NCBI GenBank assembly: GCA_017964325.1
Contig: JAGCSE010000144.1
Span: 1-50,805, forward strand
DNA: 50,805 nt
Direction of reading: 5' to 3'
Source: Victivallales bacterium
Lineage (GTDB): Bacteria; Verrucomicrobiota; Lentisphaeria; Oligosphaerales; Oligosphaeraceae
In this document: piece after piece, positions 25,507-34,550 of the stretch
Layout: each line of letters begins with the position of its first letter
Position numbering within the stretch: position 1 is the first letter of the stretch
The notes under the pieces: generated by a model
The model's input: only the letters and a program-made list of their open reading frames with translations
Database searches by the model: none
What the model was told of the DNA's origin: nothing
Program-made: the position numbers and the translations under genes

Positions 25507-27201
25507 ATGACCGCCCTCCAAAAACGACTGGAAGAATTAGGCAAATGCTTCAATACCGAACTTAGCCTCCTGACAACTCCTTGCGCTTCACCAGGTTATC
25601 ATACAAAAATTGCAGACGGCACGCCTGTTCATTCCACGCGTTTGGCTTTGGATTATGCTCTCCTTCTCCTTGAAGATGGTTCGCCCGCCAACGTCGATCG
25701 TGCCATCGCCGTCATCTCCGCCGTCTTGAAATTGCAGGATTCCGACCCTTGTTCCAAGACATTCGGCATTTGGCCATGGTATGCGGACGAACCGTTGGAC
25801 AAGATGTCGCCGCCCGATTGGAACTGGGCGGATTTCTGCGGGGCGGTCATTGCGGAAATCCTTGTCACCCATGCTGATAAACTTCCAACTATCCTTGTGG
25901 CGAACATGAAGGACTCCTTGCTGGACGCCGCACTTTCCATCTTCAGGCGAAATGTCGGCCCAGACTATACAAACATCGCCATCATGGGTGCCGGTGTCTG
26001 CATTATTGCAGGACAAATCCTTCAAGACAAACTGCTTATGCGTTATGGAAAAAGACGGCTTGAGCGTTTTATCGATTATACGACGGCACAGGGCGGCTTC
26101 AATGAATACAACAGCCCCACCTACACCGTCGTCGTCATCGATGAAGCGGAACGAATCCTGCGGCTGGCGACTGATTCCGAGGCGCGAAAACTTGCCGAGA
26201 CAATCTTCAACCTTGCGTGGAAAGTTGTCGCCGAGCATTTCCATCCCGCGACAGGCCAGTGGGCAGGGCCACACAGCCGTGCATACGCTGATACGCTCTC
26301 TCAGAACACCGCCGCTAAAATCGCCTGCGCGACAGGATTTTCCGTTGGTTCCATCACACCAGAAGAGGCGGAACAACTTCTTGTCGTCAAGCCGCTTCCT
26401 TGTCCGGACGACTTGAAAGAGTCATTCAATCCCCACACCCCGAAGGTGGAAACCGTCGTTCGCCGCTTCCGTCTTGGAAATACTTATGCAACATCCGTCA
26501 TTGGAACAACTTGGTTTAATCACGACATCTGTCTGGGGACTGTCAACCATGACAATGCCTGGACGCAGCGGCATCCCGTCATCGCCTACTGGCCGTCTGC
26601 ACAGAAAGCCGTGTCCGCCGTCCTTCGTGTCCGTTTCCTACATGACGGGCGCGATTTCGCTTCTGCCTTCTTCCGGACTGTCCAGAAGGATAATGTCGCC
26701 CTTACAGGTGTTACGTTCCTCACAAACAAAGGCGATTTCCATGACCATCTCGACCATCCGCAGGATGGATTTTTTACCGCATCCGATTTCCGTTTACGTG
26801 TCGAACTGACCGCTCCAGATGCACAGCTTATTGGAAATCAAGGCATTGATTGTGGGCTTCGTTCAGGGAGGCGATATGCCAATATTCATTGCTTGGACGG
26901 TTTCTTCAACGGTCATCCTGTCCATTGGGAGTCGGGCCAGGCAGATGGAACAGCCTACATTGACGCTATTTGCTACAAAGGTATTCCAGCCAGATTCGAT
27001 TTCAATCATCTGAAGGATTCTTGGTTGTTCATCGCCATGGAGCTGCTTCATGCTGGCGAGGCTCCACTTGGACATGAACCAGATGTTCATCCAAAGGATT
27101 CGCCTACAGTCGCATGGGCCGAATGGACGCCTTACGGTCTTCAGGTTGCCGTCTCCAAGCAGGCTTGTTCCATCGGTGACGCCTTCGTCATCGGAGCCTG
27201 A
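25507..27201 (+). CDS. Uncharacterised protein, possible alpha/alpha-toroid carbohydrate-active enzyme
   Basis: A 564-residue protein I do not recognise by name. Residues about 30-320 are helical, with short motifs at regular distances (WNWADFCGAVIAEIL, GFNEYNSPTYTVVVIDEAERIL, WAGPHSRAYAD). This is the pattern of alpha/alpha-barrel proteins such as heparinase II/III-like lyases. The C-terminal half appears beta-rich, like the sandwich domain that follows such barrels. There is no signal peptide, so it is probably cytoplasmic. AAGGAG stands eight bases before the ATG. It lies between an RNA methyltransferase and a GH13 protein in a sugar-related region, which mildly supports a carbohydrate role. 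A lyase or hydrolase activity is a guess; catalytic residues cannot be assigned. Confidence 0.6.
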   Translation: MTALQKRLEELGKCFNTELSLLTTPCASPGYHTKIADGTPVHSTRLALDYALLLLEDGSPANVDRAIAVISAVLKLQDSDPCSKTFGIWPWYADEPLDKMSPPDWNWADFCGAVIAEILVTHADKLPTILVANMKDSLLDAALSIFRRNVGPDYTNIAIMGAGVCIIAGQILQDKLLMRYGKRRLERFIDYTTAQGGFNEYNSPTYTVVVIDEAERILRLATDSEARKLAETIFNLAWKVVAEHFHPATGQWAGPHSRAYADTLSQNTAAKIACATGFSVGSITPEEAEQLLVVKPLPCPDDLKESFNPHTPKVETVVRRFRLGNTYATSVIGTTWFNHDICLGTVNHDNAWTQRHPVIAYWPSAQKAVSAVLRVRFLHDGRDFASAFFRTVQKDNVALTGVTFLTNKGDFHDHLDHPQDGFFTASDFRLRVELTAPDAQLIGNQGIDCGLRSGRRYANIHCLDGFFNGHPVHWESGQADGTAYIDAICYKGIPARFDFNHLKDSWLFIAMELLHAGEAPLGHEPDVHPKDSPTVAWAEWTPYGLQVAVSKQACSIGDAFVIGA

Positions 27202-27363
27202 TTTTCAATTAACAATTAACAATTAATAATTTACAATTCACAATTTCTGTTTATAATTCAATAATTAATATGTCATATAAATATCTAAATAATAATAATA
27301 TAATAATTTAATATAATAATTATGAATTATGAATTGTAAATTTTGAATTGAAAAGGAGTATTT
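27202..27363. repeat. AT-rich spacer with short direct and inverted repeats
   Basis: The spacer contains repeated CAATTAA units (27216-27226 and after) and a perfect 12-bp inverted repeat, AATTTACAATTC (27228-27239) with GAATTGTAAATT (27331-27342). A string TAATATAATAATTATGAA near 27309 also occurs just before the RsmB-like gene near 24077. AAAAGGAG at the right end is the ribosome binding site of the GH13 gene. Confidence 0.7.
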
Positions 27364-28737
27364 ATGTCCAATACAACACCAGCCAAGGAAATTTCCGATT
27401 TTGTAAAAAGCGCCGTCATGTATCAGCTTTTCCTCCGCCCGTTTACGCTAGAGGGGACGCTGGAGGCCGCGACGCGAATGTTGCCGCACATCGCGTCCAT
27501 CGGAGTCGATATCGTCTATCTCTGCCCGCAGATGGTGGCGGATGATGACCCGCGCACGGAGTTCTGGTCGGATAGGCAGAATGCCTCCAAGATGGAAAAT
27601 CCTTTTAGTCCTTATCGCATAAAGGATTATTTCCATACAGATCCTGAATACGGCACTGACGAAAATCTGAAGCGCTTCGTCGCCGTCGCCCATCGGCTTG
27701 GCATGCGCGTCATGCTTGATCTTGTTTATTACCACTGCGGGCCGACCGCCGTCTTCATCAAAGACCATCCAGATTTCGTGAAACGCAACGAAGACGGTAC
27801 CGTCAAAAATGGCAGATGGCATTTCCCGGAGCTGAATTTCGACTGCCCCGAACTCCGCGAATATCTTTGGCGGAACATGGAATACTGGGTGCGCGAGTTT
27901 GATGTCGATGGCTTCCGCACGGACGTTGAACAATCTGTCCCAGAAGACTTTTGGGAGGAAGGGCGGCGGCGCATAGAAGCAATCAAGCCGGATGTCATCA
28001 TGCTGGCTGAAAGCGAAAATCCGCTTGCGACCGTCAACGCATACGACATCAGCTACGGCTTCACATGGGCAGTCGCCATCCGCAACGTCTTCATCAAGAA
28101 AATGCCCGCCTCCCATCTCATCGAAAGATGGACCGCCATGCGGGACAAGATGCCGCAGGGCACGCTATTCCTGCGCAATCTTGAAAACCATGACATCTCG
28201 ATGGATCTTGGCGATGGTCGCTGGAACATGGTCGGCTCCCCCGAACTCGTCAAAGCCGCCATGCTGCTCAATTTCACCATCGACGGCATCCCGTTCCTCT
28301 ACAATGGAGAGGAAATCGCCGACAATAGCCACCATTCCATTTTTGCAAATCGCTATCATGGAAAGAACTACGTCATCGATTGGTCGCTCGCACTCTCGCA
28401 AGTCGGCAAAGACCGCCTGGACTTTACGAAATCGCTGACCGAACTCCGCCACAGCAACATCGCCCTCCAGCAAGGCGAAACTAAATGGCTGGAAAACGAC
28501 CGCCCGGAAGCCGTCGTCTCCTTCCTGCGTGTCGCTAGCGGACAGGTTGTCTTAACTGTCGTCAACACAACGGATCAGCCGCTTTCCGCCGTCGTCAAGC
28601 TCGGCGCCAACGCCTCCTCCTTCTTCTGGCATGAACTGCTGGACGACGGTTCCGATTGGCAATTCATCCCTGAAGACGGCACGATGAAATTCGACCTCCT
28701 TCCATACGGCTACGCCGTCTTGGAAATAGAAGATTGA
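27364..28737 (+). CDS. GH13 alpha-amylase family protein
   Basis: A 457-residue TIM-barrel protein of the alpha-amylase family. The four conserved regions are present: I DLVYYHCG, II GFRTDVEQ (nucleophile Asp), III MLAESEN (acid/base Glu) and IV LENHDIS (transition-state Asp). The catalytic triad is therefore intact. The end (about 390-457) is the short C-terminal beta domain. No signal peptide is present, so it acts inside the cell, perhaps on oligosaccharides or as a trehalose- or sucrose-type enzyme; specificity is not readable. In region I the usual Asn before His is Tyr, which is seen in some subfamilies. The start has a strong AAAAGGAG site and follows the AT-rich spacer. A hairpin element follows the stop. 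Confidence 0.9.
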   Translation: MSNTTPAKEISDFVKSAVMYQLFLRPFTLEGTLEAATRMLPHIASIGVDIVYLCPQMVADDDPRTEFWSDRQNASKMENPFSPYRIKDYFHTDPEYGTDENLKRFVAVAHRLGMRVMLDLVYYHCGPTAVFIKDHPDFVKRNEDGTVKNGRWHFPELNFDCPELREYLWRNMEYWVREFDVDGFRTDVEQSVPEDFWEEGRRRIEAIKPDVIMLAESENPLATVNAYDISYGFTWAVAIRNVFIKKMPASHLIERWTAMRDKMPQGTLFLRNLENHDISMDLGDGRWNMVGSPELVKAAMLLNFTIDGIPFLYNGEEIADNSHHSIFANRYHGKNYVIDWSLALSQVGKDRLDFTKSLTELRHSNIALQQGETKWLENDRPEAVVSFLRVASGQVVLTVVNTTDQPLSAVVKLGANASSFFWHELLDDGSDWQFIPEDGTMKFDLLPYGYAVLEIED

Positions 28738-28751
28738 TTCTCCCATATTGC

Positions 28752-28777
28752 GGTCACGCAGAAGCGTGCCCCTCCCT
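28752..28777. repeat. Interspersed hairpin element between convergent genes
   Basis: The sequence GGTCACGCAGAAGCGTGCCC forms a CACGC/GCGTG stem with loop AGAA and continues as CTCCCT. It shares the frame GGTC-stem-CCCCT with elements near 10693, 37415 and 37516, but the stem bases differ in a paired way. It sits between the GH13 and activase stop codons and may serve as a two-way terminator. Confidence 0.6.
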
Positions 28778-28779
28778 CC

Positions 28780-29685
28780 TTATTTCTTTGAATTGATGGC
28801 ATTTAGGCCATAGCCACGAAGGATTTCCGCCACCGTCTCCAGATCATCGGCGGCAGGCGGTTCGACATGCGGCATTGTGTCCTCCACGCCGATCGCCGTG
28901 AATTTCGACCTCGCCATGGCGTGATACGCCAGCAGTCTCACGGCAACGATGTTTTCCAGCGGGGCGAGAAGTTCGGCGGCGGCGCGAACCGCCGCCTCGT
29001 CCATGTTGTAGCCTGGAATCAACGGCATCCGAATCTCAATCAGTTTCCCGGCGGTGGACAGCCGCCTTAAATTAGCTAAAATCAATTCGTTGCCACAACC
29101 TGTTCCATCCCTGTGCTTTGTAGAATTGGCGTGTTTCAAGTCATACAAAAACATATCCGCCACGGGCAGGATTTTTTCAAATGAAGACCATGGAACATGC
29201 CCGCAAGTATCTACGGCGCAATGGATTCCGTTATTCTTGAGCAGATTGAACAGTTCGCGGCAGAAATCCACTTGGAGCAGCGGTTCACCGCCGGAGACCG
29301 TCGCACCGCCGTTGGAATGGTCGTAGAACGCCTTGTCCTCCAGAATTTCCGTCGCCACATCCGCCGCCTCTTTTTCCGCTCCGTAGAAAACCAGGGCGTC
29401 ATGGAGGCATTCCTCCACGCAGCGTCCACAGGCGACACAGCGGCTTCTGTCAATTGCATGTCCATTATTGTCAAATACATGGGCATTATGTGAACAGACC
29501 GCCGCGCAATCGCCGCACTGCACGCACTTGTGGGAAAGGAACGCCAGTTCCGCTTTCGTCGAACGGCTTTCCGGATTGTGGCACCACTTACAGCGGAGGG
29601 GGCATCCCTTCAGAAAAACCGTCGTCCGGATGCCAGGTCCGTCATGGACCGCAAACCTCTTGACATCGACCAAACTGCCTTTCAT
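28780..29685 (-). CDS. Glycyl-radical enzyme activase (radical SAM, PflA family)
   Basis: About 301 residues. The radical SAM cluster motif is CPLRCKWC (CxxxCxxC), and the insert carries two ferredoxin-like 4Fe-4S motifs, [11 protein letters not shown] and [11 protein letters not shown], as in activases of choline lyase, glycerol dehydratase and related enzymes rather than plain Pfl[14 protein letters not shown] and VDTCGHVPW follow the family pattern. It would generate the glycyl radical on a partner enzyme under anaerobic conditions. No glycyl-radical enzyme gene is in the window, so the partner is unknown. The frame begins at 29721, but ATG 29685 has AAAGGAG five bases upstream and starts directly before the [18 protein letters not shown] segment, so it is chosen. 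Confidence 0.92.
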   Translation of the reverse strand: MKGSLVDVKRFAVHDGPGIRTTVFLKGCPLRCKWCHNPESRSTKAELAFLSHKCVQCGDCAAVCSHNAHVFDNNGHAIDRSRCVACGRCVEECLHDALVFYGAEKEAADVATEILEDKAFYDHSNGGATVSGGEPLLQVDFCRELFNLLKNNGIHCAVDTCGHVPWSSFEKILPVADMFLYDLKHANSTKHRDGTGCGNELILANLRRLSTAGKLIEIRMPLIPGYNMDEAAVRAAAELLAPLENIVAVRLLAYHAMARSKFTAIGVEDTMPHVEPPAADDLETVAEILRGYGLNAINSKK

Positions 29686-29846
29686 TTGACTCCTTTTATG
29701 GCCTGTCCTGCATTTTCTCAACGATAATTGAACAAATATAATGCTTTTTTATGTTTTATTCTTTTGACAGATGGGAATTAAGAGGTATTTTTTCACATAA
29801 TGCTAAAATCGAATAATTGTATCCACCCCAAAACAGAGTGACTGCC

Positions 29847-31571
29847 GTGTTAGACATTGACGATTTCATTGTTGATCTGCTCGTCCAGCAGGGTCTTGTA
29901 GATGACGAACAGATGAAGGAGGCAAAGGAGCGTGCCGCCAGCGAAGAAGGCTCTACGGTGCTGGACGCCCTCTACAGCCTGAAATTCATCTCCGAACAGG
30001 ATGTCATGCAGCTCCTTGGAGCTGAATATGGCATGGACACGTATGACTTCGACCATGCCTCCGCCAGGGTTCCCGCCGAAGTCATCACCCTCGTGCCGCG
30101 AGAGGTCGCATTCCGTTATAAAGTCGTCCCTATCTCCTTCGCAAACGGCATCTTGCGGGTTGCCATCTCGGATCCGACGGACATCGAAACCATTGACTCC
30201 ATCCGCTACCTCCTCAAGATGGAGGTCGAGCCGGTCGTTTCCACCAAGCGGCAGATTGAACAGGCCCTCGGCAGCTACTACGGTAGCATGGAAGGCGATG
30301 CCAGCACCATCTTGGAAGATATGACCGAAGCCACCACGGACTTGACCGTCGGCGCCACGCAGGATGTCACCATGGACGCCAAGGACAAGGAGAACGGTGA
30401 AGATGCGGCCCCAATCATCCGCTTCGTCTCCCTCCTCATCCTGGAAGCTTTCCGTACGCGTGCTTCCGATATCCATCTGGAACCGCTCGAAAAGCGCTTC
30501 CGCCTCCGCTACCGCATCGACGGCGTTCTCAACCAGCAGAAAGACCCGCCGAAATACCTTCAGAATCAAATCCTCTCCCGTCTTAAACTGATGGCCGGCA
30601 TGGACTTGTCAGAACACCGAATCCCGCAGGACGGACGTATCCGAATCACCGCCCTCGGTCGTGACCTGGACTTGCGTGTCTCGGACATTCCCGCCAATTT
30701 CGGCGAATCCATCGTCATGCGTATTCTTGATAAGTCCGGTGTTATGTTGGGCATCTCTGAACTCGGTTTCTTCGAAGACGACCAGCAGACCATCGAACGA
30801 ATCATCAATTTCCCGGACGGCATCTTCCTCGTCACGGGACCTACCGGTTCGGGCAAGACCACGTCGCTTTATTCCTTCCTGCACGCCCTCAACCAGCCGA
30901 CGCGCAAGATCATCACCGCCGAAGACCCTGTCGAGTACGAACTTTCCGGTATCAACCAAGTCCAGATCAACACAGACGTCAATCTGACATTCGCCGCGGC
31001 TCTACGTTCCATGCTTCGTCAGGCCCCCAACGTCATCATGGTCGGTGAAATCCGTGACTCGGAGACAGGCGAAATCGCCATCAACGCCGCACTTACGGGA
31101 CACTTGGTGTTCTCGACGCTGCACACCAACGACGCGCCGTCCGCCATCCCGCGACTCATCGATATGGGCATCAAGCCCTTCCTTGTCGCTTCCTCCGTCC
31201 GTGCCATCATGGCTCAGCGACTTCTTCGCAGAGCGTGCAAGTTCTGTTCTCAAAAGCACATACCGACGGAGCTCGAAGCGGACAAGCTCGGCCTCTCGAA
31301 GGAAGCCATCGAAAACAGTACGTTCGTGCAGGGTACGGGCTGCTCCGAATGCAACAAAGGATACAAAGGCCGTCTCGGCATCTATGAAATCTTCATTCTG
31401 GACAGCTCCATCGAAGGTCTCATCTACGAGATGGCGGACGCATCCGTCATCCGCCGCCGCGCCATGGAAATCGGAATGCGCACGCTACGTCAGGACGGCA
31501 TGAGAAAGGCCGCCGCAGGACTTTCCACGCTTTCCGAAGTCATCCGCATCACCGTCAACGACGAGGCATAA
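29847..31571 (+). CDS. pilB: Type IV pilus/type II secretion assembly ATPase, PilB/GspE family (first copy)
   Basis: About 574 residues. An N-terminal MshEN-type domain (to about 160) precedes the secretion ATPase domain: ASDIHLEPLEKRFRLRYRIDG, Walker A GPTGSGKTTS, Asp-box TAEDPVEYEL, Walker B RQAPNVIMVGEIRD and His-box GHLVFSTLHTND. A zinc-binding tetracysteine (CKFC...CSEC) follows. PilB proteins power pilus extension from the cytoplasmic face. The start is uncertain: TTG at 29817 keeps the frame open, but GTG 29847 gives a VLDIDDFIVDLL start that matches the MDIDADASVIWHLL start of the next gene, so it is preferred. A second PilB-like gene follows within 53 bases, then pilT and pilC, making a motor operon without pilin genes in view. 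Confidence 0.9.
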   Translation: MLDIDDFIVDLLVQQGLVDDEQMKEAKERAASEEGSTVLDALYSLKFISEQDVMQLLGAEYGMDTYDFDHASARVPAEVITLVPREVAFRYKVVPISFANGILRVAISDPTDIETIDSIRYLLKMEVEPVVSTKRQIEQALGSYYGSMEGDASTILEDMTEATTDLTVGATQDVTMDAKDKENGEDAAPIIRFVSLLILEAFRTRASDIHLEPLEKRFRLRYRIDGVLNQQKDPPKYLQNQILSRLKLMAGMDLSEHRIPQDGRIRITALGRDLDLRVSDIPANFGESIVMRILDKSGVMLGISELGFFEDDQQTIERIINFPDGIFLVTGPTGSGKTTSLYSFLHALNQPTRKIITAEDPVEYELSGINQVQINTDVNLTFAAALRSMLRQAPNVIMVGEIRDSETGEIAINAALTGHLVFSTLHTNDAPSAIPRLIDMGIKPFLVASSVRAIMAQRLLRRACKFCSQKHIPTELEADKLGLSKEAIENSTFVQGTGCSECNKGYKGRLGIYEIFILDSSIEGLIYEMADASVIRRRAMEIGMRTLRQDGMRKAAAGLSTLSEVIRITVNDEA

Positions 31572-31624
31572 GCGCCGCCCGTTCAAACAGTCTTAATACT
31601 ACAAATAATATAGGGATTCATATC

Positions 31625-33337
31625 ATGCCGAACATGGACATAGACGCCGACGCAAGTGTGATTTGGCACCTTTTACTGGATGCGAAAATCGCCACCGAAG
31701 ACCAGCTTGAAGAAGCCTACGAGGAAAGTGCGCAATACAACCAGCCTTTCGTCAACATCCTCTACAACTTCGATATCATCACGGAAGAACAGCTCCTCCA
31801 GCTCATCGCCGAAAACCTTGGCACGGAGGTCTATTCCTTCCACAAGCATGAAATCAATGAAGAGGTCATGAAGGAGATCACTGCGGATATCGCGCGCTTC
31901 TACGGCGTCATCCCAATCGCCGTGGAAGATGACAACGCACTCGTCGTCGCAGCACGCGAACCATTGAACCACAAGCTCATCGATGAACTGCCTTTCGCAC
32001 TCGATCGCGAATGCAGAGTCTATGTCGGCATACCTGCTGAAATCGATGAAATGCTTGATATCTACTATCCTGAATCCAACAACTCCATTGAAATCATCTT
32101 GGACGAATTGAAGCAGATCCATGATGCGGCAGGTGTGGACCTCAATGATGCGGATGCCCTCGAAAAAGCCGCAAATGACGCGCCTATCGTCCGTTTCGTC
32201 AACCTTGTCCTCCAGCAGGCCATCCGAGACAAAGCGTCCGACATCCATTTCGAACCGTTCTCCGATGAATTCCGTATCCGCTACCGTTTGGATGGTGCTC
32301 TGATCGAAATCGCGCCTCCGCCGAAACATCTTGCCATTCCTGTCATCTCCCGTATCAAGGTTATGGCCAACCTGAACATCGCCGAACGCCGAATCCCGCA
32401 GGACGGTCGTATCGAGCTGCGCATCAACAAGCGGCCTATCGATATCCGTGTATCATCGCTTCCTACCCGCTATGGTGAATCCGTCGTTCTCCGTATTCTT
32501 GACCGCTCCGTCGTCAACTTGGATTTGGACGCCCTCGGAATGACGCCGCAGACCGTCAAAGACATCCGCGCCATCATTTCCCGCCCGAACGGAATCTTCG
32601 TCGTCACAGGACCTACCGGTTCAGGCAAGACGACGACCCTCTATTCAGGCCTGAAGGAAATCAACACCATCGAAGACAAGCTGTTGACGGCCGAAGATCC
32701 TATCGAGTACGATATCGACGGCATCATGCAGGTGCAGATTCGCGAAAACGTCGGCATGACGTTCGCATCCGCCCTCCGCGCCTTCTTGCGACAGGACCCC
32801 GACCGAATCATGGTTGGTGAGATTCGTGATACGGAAACCGCCGGCATGGCCGTCCAGGCTTCCCTGACGGGACACTTGGTCCTCTCCACCCTCCACACCA
32901 ACGACTCCGCCGGCGCCGTCACGCGACTCATTGATATGGGCATCGAGCCCTTCTTGATCGCCTCCACCATGATCGGTGTTCTCGCCCAACGACTCATCCG
33001 CCGTGTCTGCCGCAACTGCAAGGAAGCGTATGATCCTGATGACACCGAACTTAAACTCCTCGGCATCACTCGCGAAGAACTGGCGGGGCGCAAGTTCTAC
33101 CATGGTCGCGGCTGCGATGTGTGCAACAACACAGGCTACAAGGGACGTGTCGGCATCTTCGAACTGCTGCACATCACGCCTGAAATCCAAATGCTTATCA
33201 ACCAACGTAAACCGACACAGTACATTAAGGATTGCGCCGTCAAGCAGGGCATGATCACCATGCGTAAGGACGGCATCAACCAAGTTCTCCAAGGCATCAC
33301 GACCGCCTCGGAAGTCATCACCTATACCATTGCATAA
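31625..33337 (+). CDS. pilB: Type IV pilus/type II secretion assembly ATPase, PilB/GspE family (second copy)
   Basis: A 570-residue ATPase parallel to the preceding one: an N-terminal MshEN-type domain, then ASDIHFEPFSDEFRIRYRLDG, Walker A GPTGSGKTTT, TAEDPIEYDI, Walker B RQDPDRIMVGEIRD, GHLVLSTLHTND and a tetracysteine zinc site (CRNC...CDVC). The Walker B neighbourhood keeps the common RQDPD, whereas the first copy has RQAPN. The two are diverged paralogs, not a recent duplication. They may form one mixed motor, or one may serve a pilus and the other a secretion system. Both are followed by a retraction ATPase (PilT) and the platform protein PilC, so assembly of a type IV pilus is the simplest role. 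AGGGA precedes the ATG. Confidence 0.9.
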   Translation: MPNMDIDADASVIWHLLLDAKIATEDQLEEAYEESAQYNQPFVNILYNFDIITEEQLLQLIAENLGTEVYSFHKHEINEEVMKEITADIARFYGVIPIAVEDDNALVVAAREPLNHKLIDELPFALDRECRVYVGIPAEIDEMLDIYYPESNNSIEIILDELKQIHDAAGVDLNDADALEKAANDAPIVRFVNLVLQQAIRDKASDIHFEPFSDEFRIRYRLDGALIEIAPPPKHLAIPVISRIKVMANLNIAERRIPQDGRIELRINKRPIDIRVSSLPTRYGESVVLRILDRSVVNLDLDALGMTPQTVKDIRAIISRPNGIFVVTGPTGSGKTTTLYSGLKEINTIEDKLLTAEDPIEYDIDGIMQVQIRENVGMTFASALRAFLRQDPDRIMVGEIRDTETAGMAVQASLTGHLVLSTLHTNDSAGAVTRLIDMGIEPFLIASTMIGVLAQRLIRRVCRNCKEAYDPDDTELKLLGITREELAGRKFYHGRGCDVCNNTGYKGRVGIFELLHITPEIQMLINQRKPTQYIKDCAVKQGMITMRKDGINQVLQGITTASEVITYTIA

Positions 33338-33391
33338 TATATAAAGGGCCGCCGTGAGGCCGCTCCGTAGAGTTTATTTAGGTAAATCATT

Positions 33392-34477
33392 ATGGCACAT
33401 TACGAAATGGCAGATTTGCTGGACCTCGTCCTCGAAGAGGGCGCCAGCGACCTTCACATCCACACCTTGGCACCGCCTGTCCTCCGTATCCACGGCGAAA
33501 TGACACAGTTGGACGGCCCCGTCCTCACGCCTGAAGACACTGAATATCTCATGAAGGCCATCACTTCAGAGGTTAATCAGCAAAAACTCCAGCAGGACGG
33601 TACAGCCGACTTTGGTTTCGCCTTCGGCGACCGTTGCCGTTTCCGTGTCTCCGTCTTCAAGGCCAGAGGCGATATCGGAATGGTTCTCCGTACCATCCCG
33701 AATGAACTGCTCACCATGGCACAGATCGGTCTGCCCAACTCCGTCAAAGACGTTCTTTTCAGGCCACGTGGCCTCGTCCTTATCACGGGACCTACCGGTT
33801 CCGGCAAATCGACGACGCTCGCATCCATGATCGATGTCATCAACGTCGAGAAGAAAGACCACATCATCACCATCGAAGACCCTATCGAGTTCTACCACAA
33901 CCACAAGAACTCCATCGTCACCCAGCGTGAAGTCCACAACGACGTTCCGACGTTTGCAGACGCCATCCGACGCGCCTTGCGACAGGATCCTGATACGATT
34001 CTCGTCGGTGAAATGCGTGACTTGGAGACCATCGGCGCCGCCATCACGGCCGCTGAAACTGGTCACTTGGTCTTCGGAACATTGCACACCACAGGTGCCG
34101 CCGAAACCATCGACCGTATCGTGGACTCCTTCCCGACCACCCAGCAGGCGCAGGTCCGTACGCAGTTGGCTTCTACGCTCATCTGCGTCATTTCGCAGGT
34201 TCTGTTGAAGCGAATCGACAAGAAAGGCCGTGTCGCCGCCTTCGAAATCATGATCAACACGCCGTCCATCTCCGCTCTGATTCGTGACGGCAAGACATTC
34301 CGTATCACATCCGACATCCAGACAGGTGCGAAATTCGGCATGAACACGCTGGATGCGCACCTTCTCCAGCTTTACACCGAAGGCAAAATCTCATACGGCG
34401 ATCTGGTCACCAAGTCGAAAGACCCCGAAGGCCTCATCCACCGAATGCAGCAGGAGGCCCTCGAAAGGAAGAAATAA
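33392..34477 (+). CDS. pilT: Type IV pilus retraction ATPase PilT
   Basis: A 361-residue ATPase, the usual PilT length, without the large N-terminal MshEN domain of PilB. Key motifs are Walker [21 protein letters not shown], Walker [37 protein letters not shown] and the C-terminal [17 protein letters not shown]. The AIRxGK-like element appears as [11 protein letters not shown]. PilT disassembles pilin subunits, which gives twitching motility and DNA uptake. Its presence favours a true type IV pilus over a pure type II secretion system. It lies 54 bases after the second PilB-like gene and 73 before pilC, in the same direction. Confidence 0.95.
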   Translation: MAHYEMADLLDLVLEEGASDLHIHTLAPPVLRIHGEMTQLDGPVLTPEDTEYLMKAITSEVNQQKLQQDGTADFGFAFGDRCRFRVSVFKARGDIGMVLRTIPNELLTMAQIGLPNSVKDVLFRPRGLVLITGPTGSGKSTTLASMIDVINVEKKDHIITIEDPIEFYHNHKNSIVTQREVHNDVPTFADAIRRALRQDPDTILVGEMRDLETIGAAITAAETGHLVFGTLHTTGAAETIDRIVDSFPTTQQAQVRTQLASTLICVISQVLLKRIDKKGRVAAFEIMINTPSISALIRDGKTFRITSDIQTGAKFGMNTLDAHLLQLYTEGKISYGDLVTKSKDPEGLIHRMQQEALERKK

Positions 34478-34550
34478 CGATTATTATTTGCTTTTATTTA
34501 AAAATCAAATAGTTATACATATAAATAGACGTGCAATCTAAGGAGCAACT

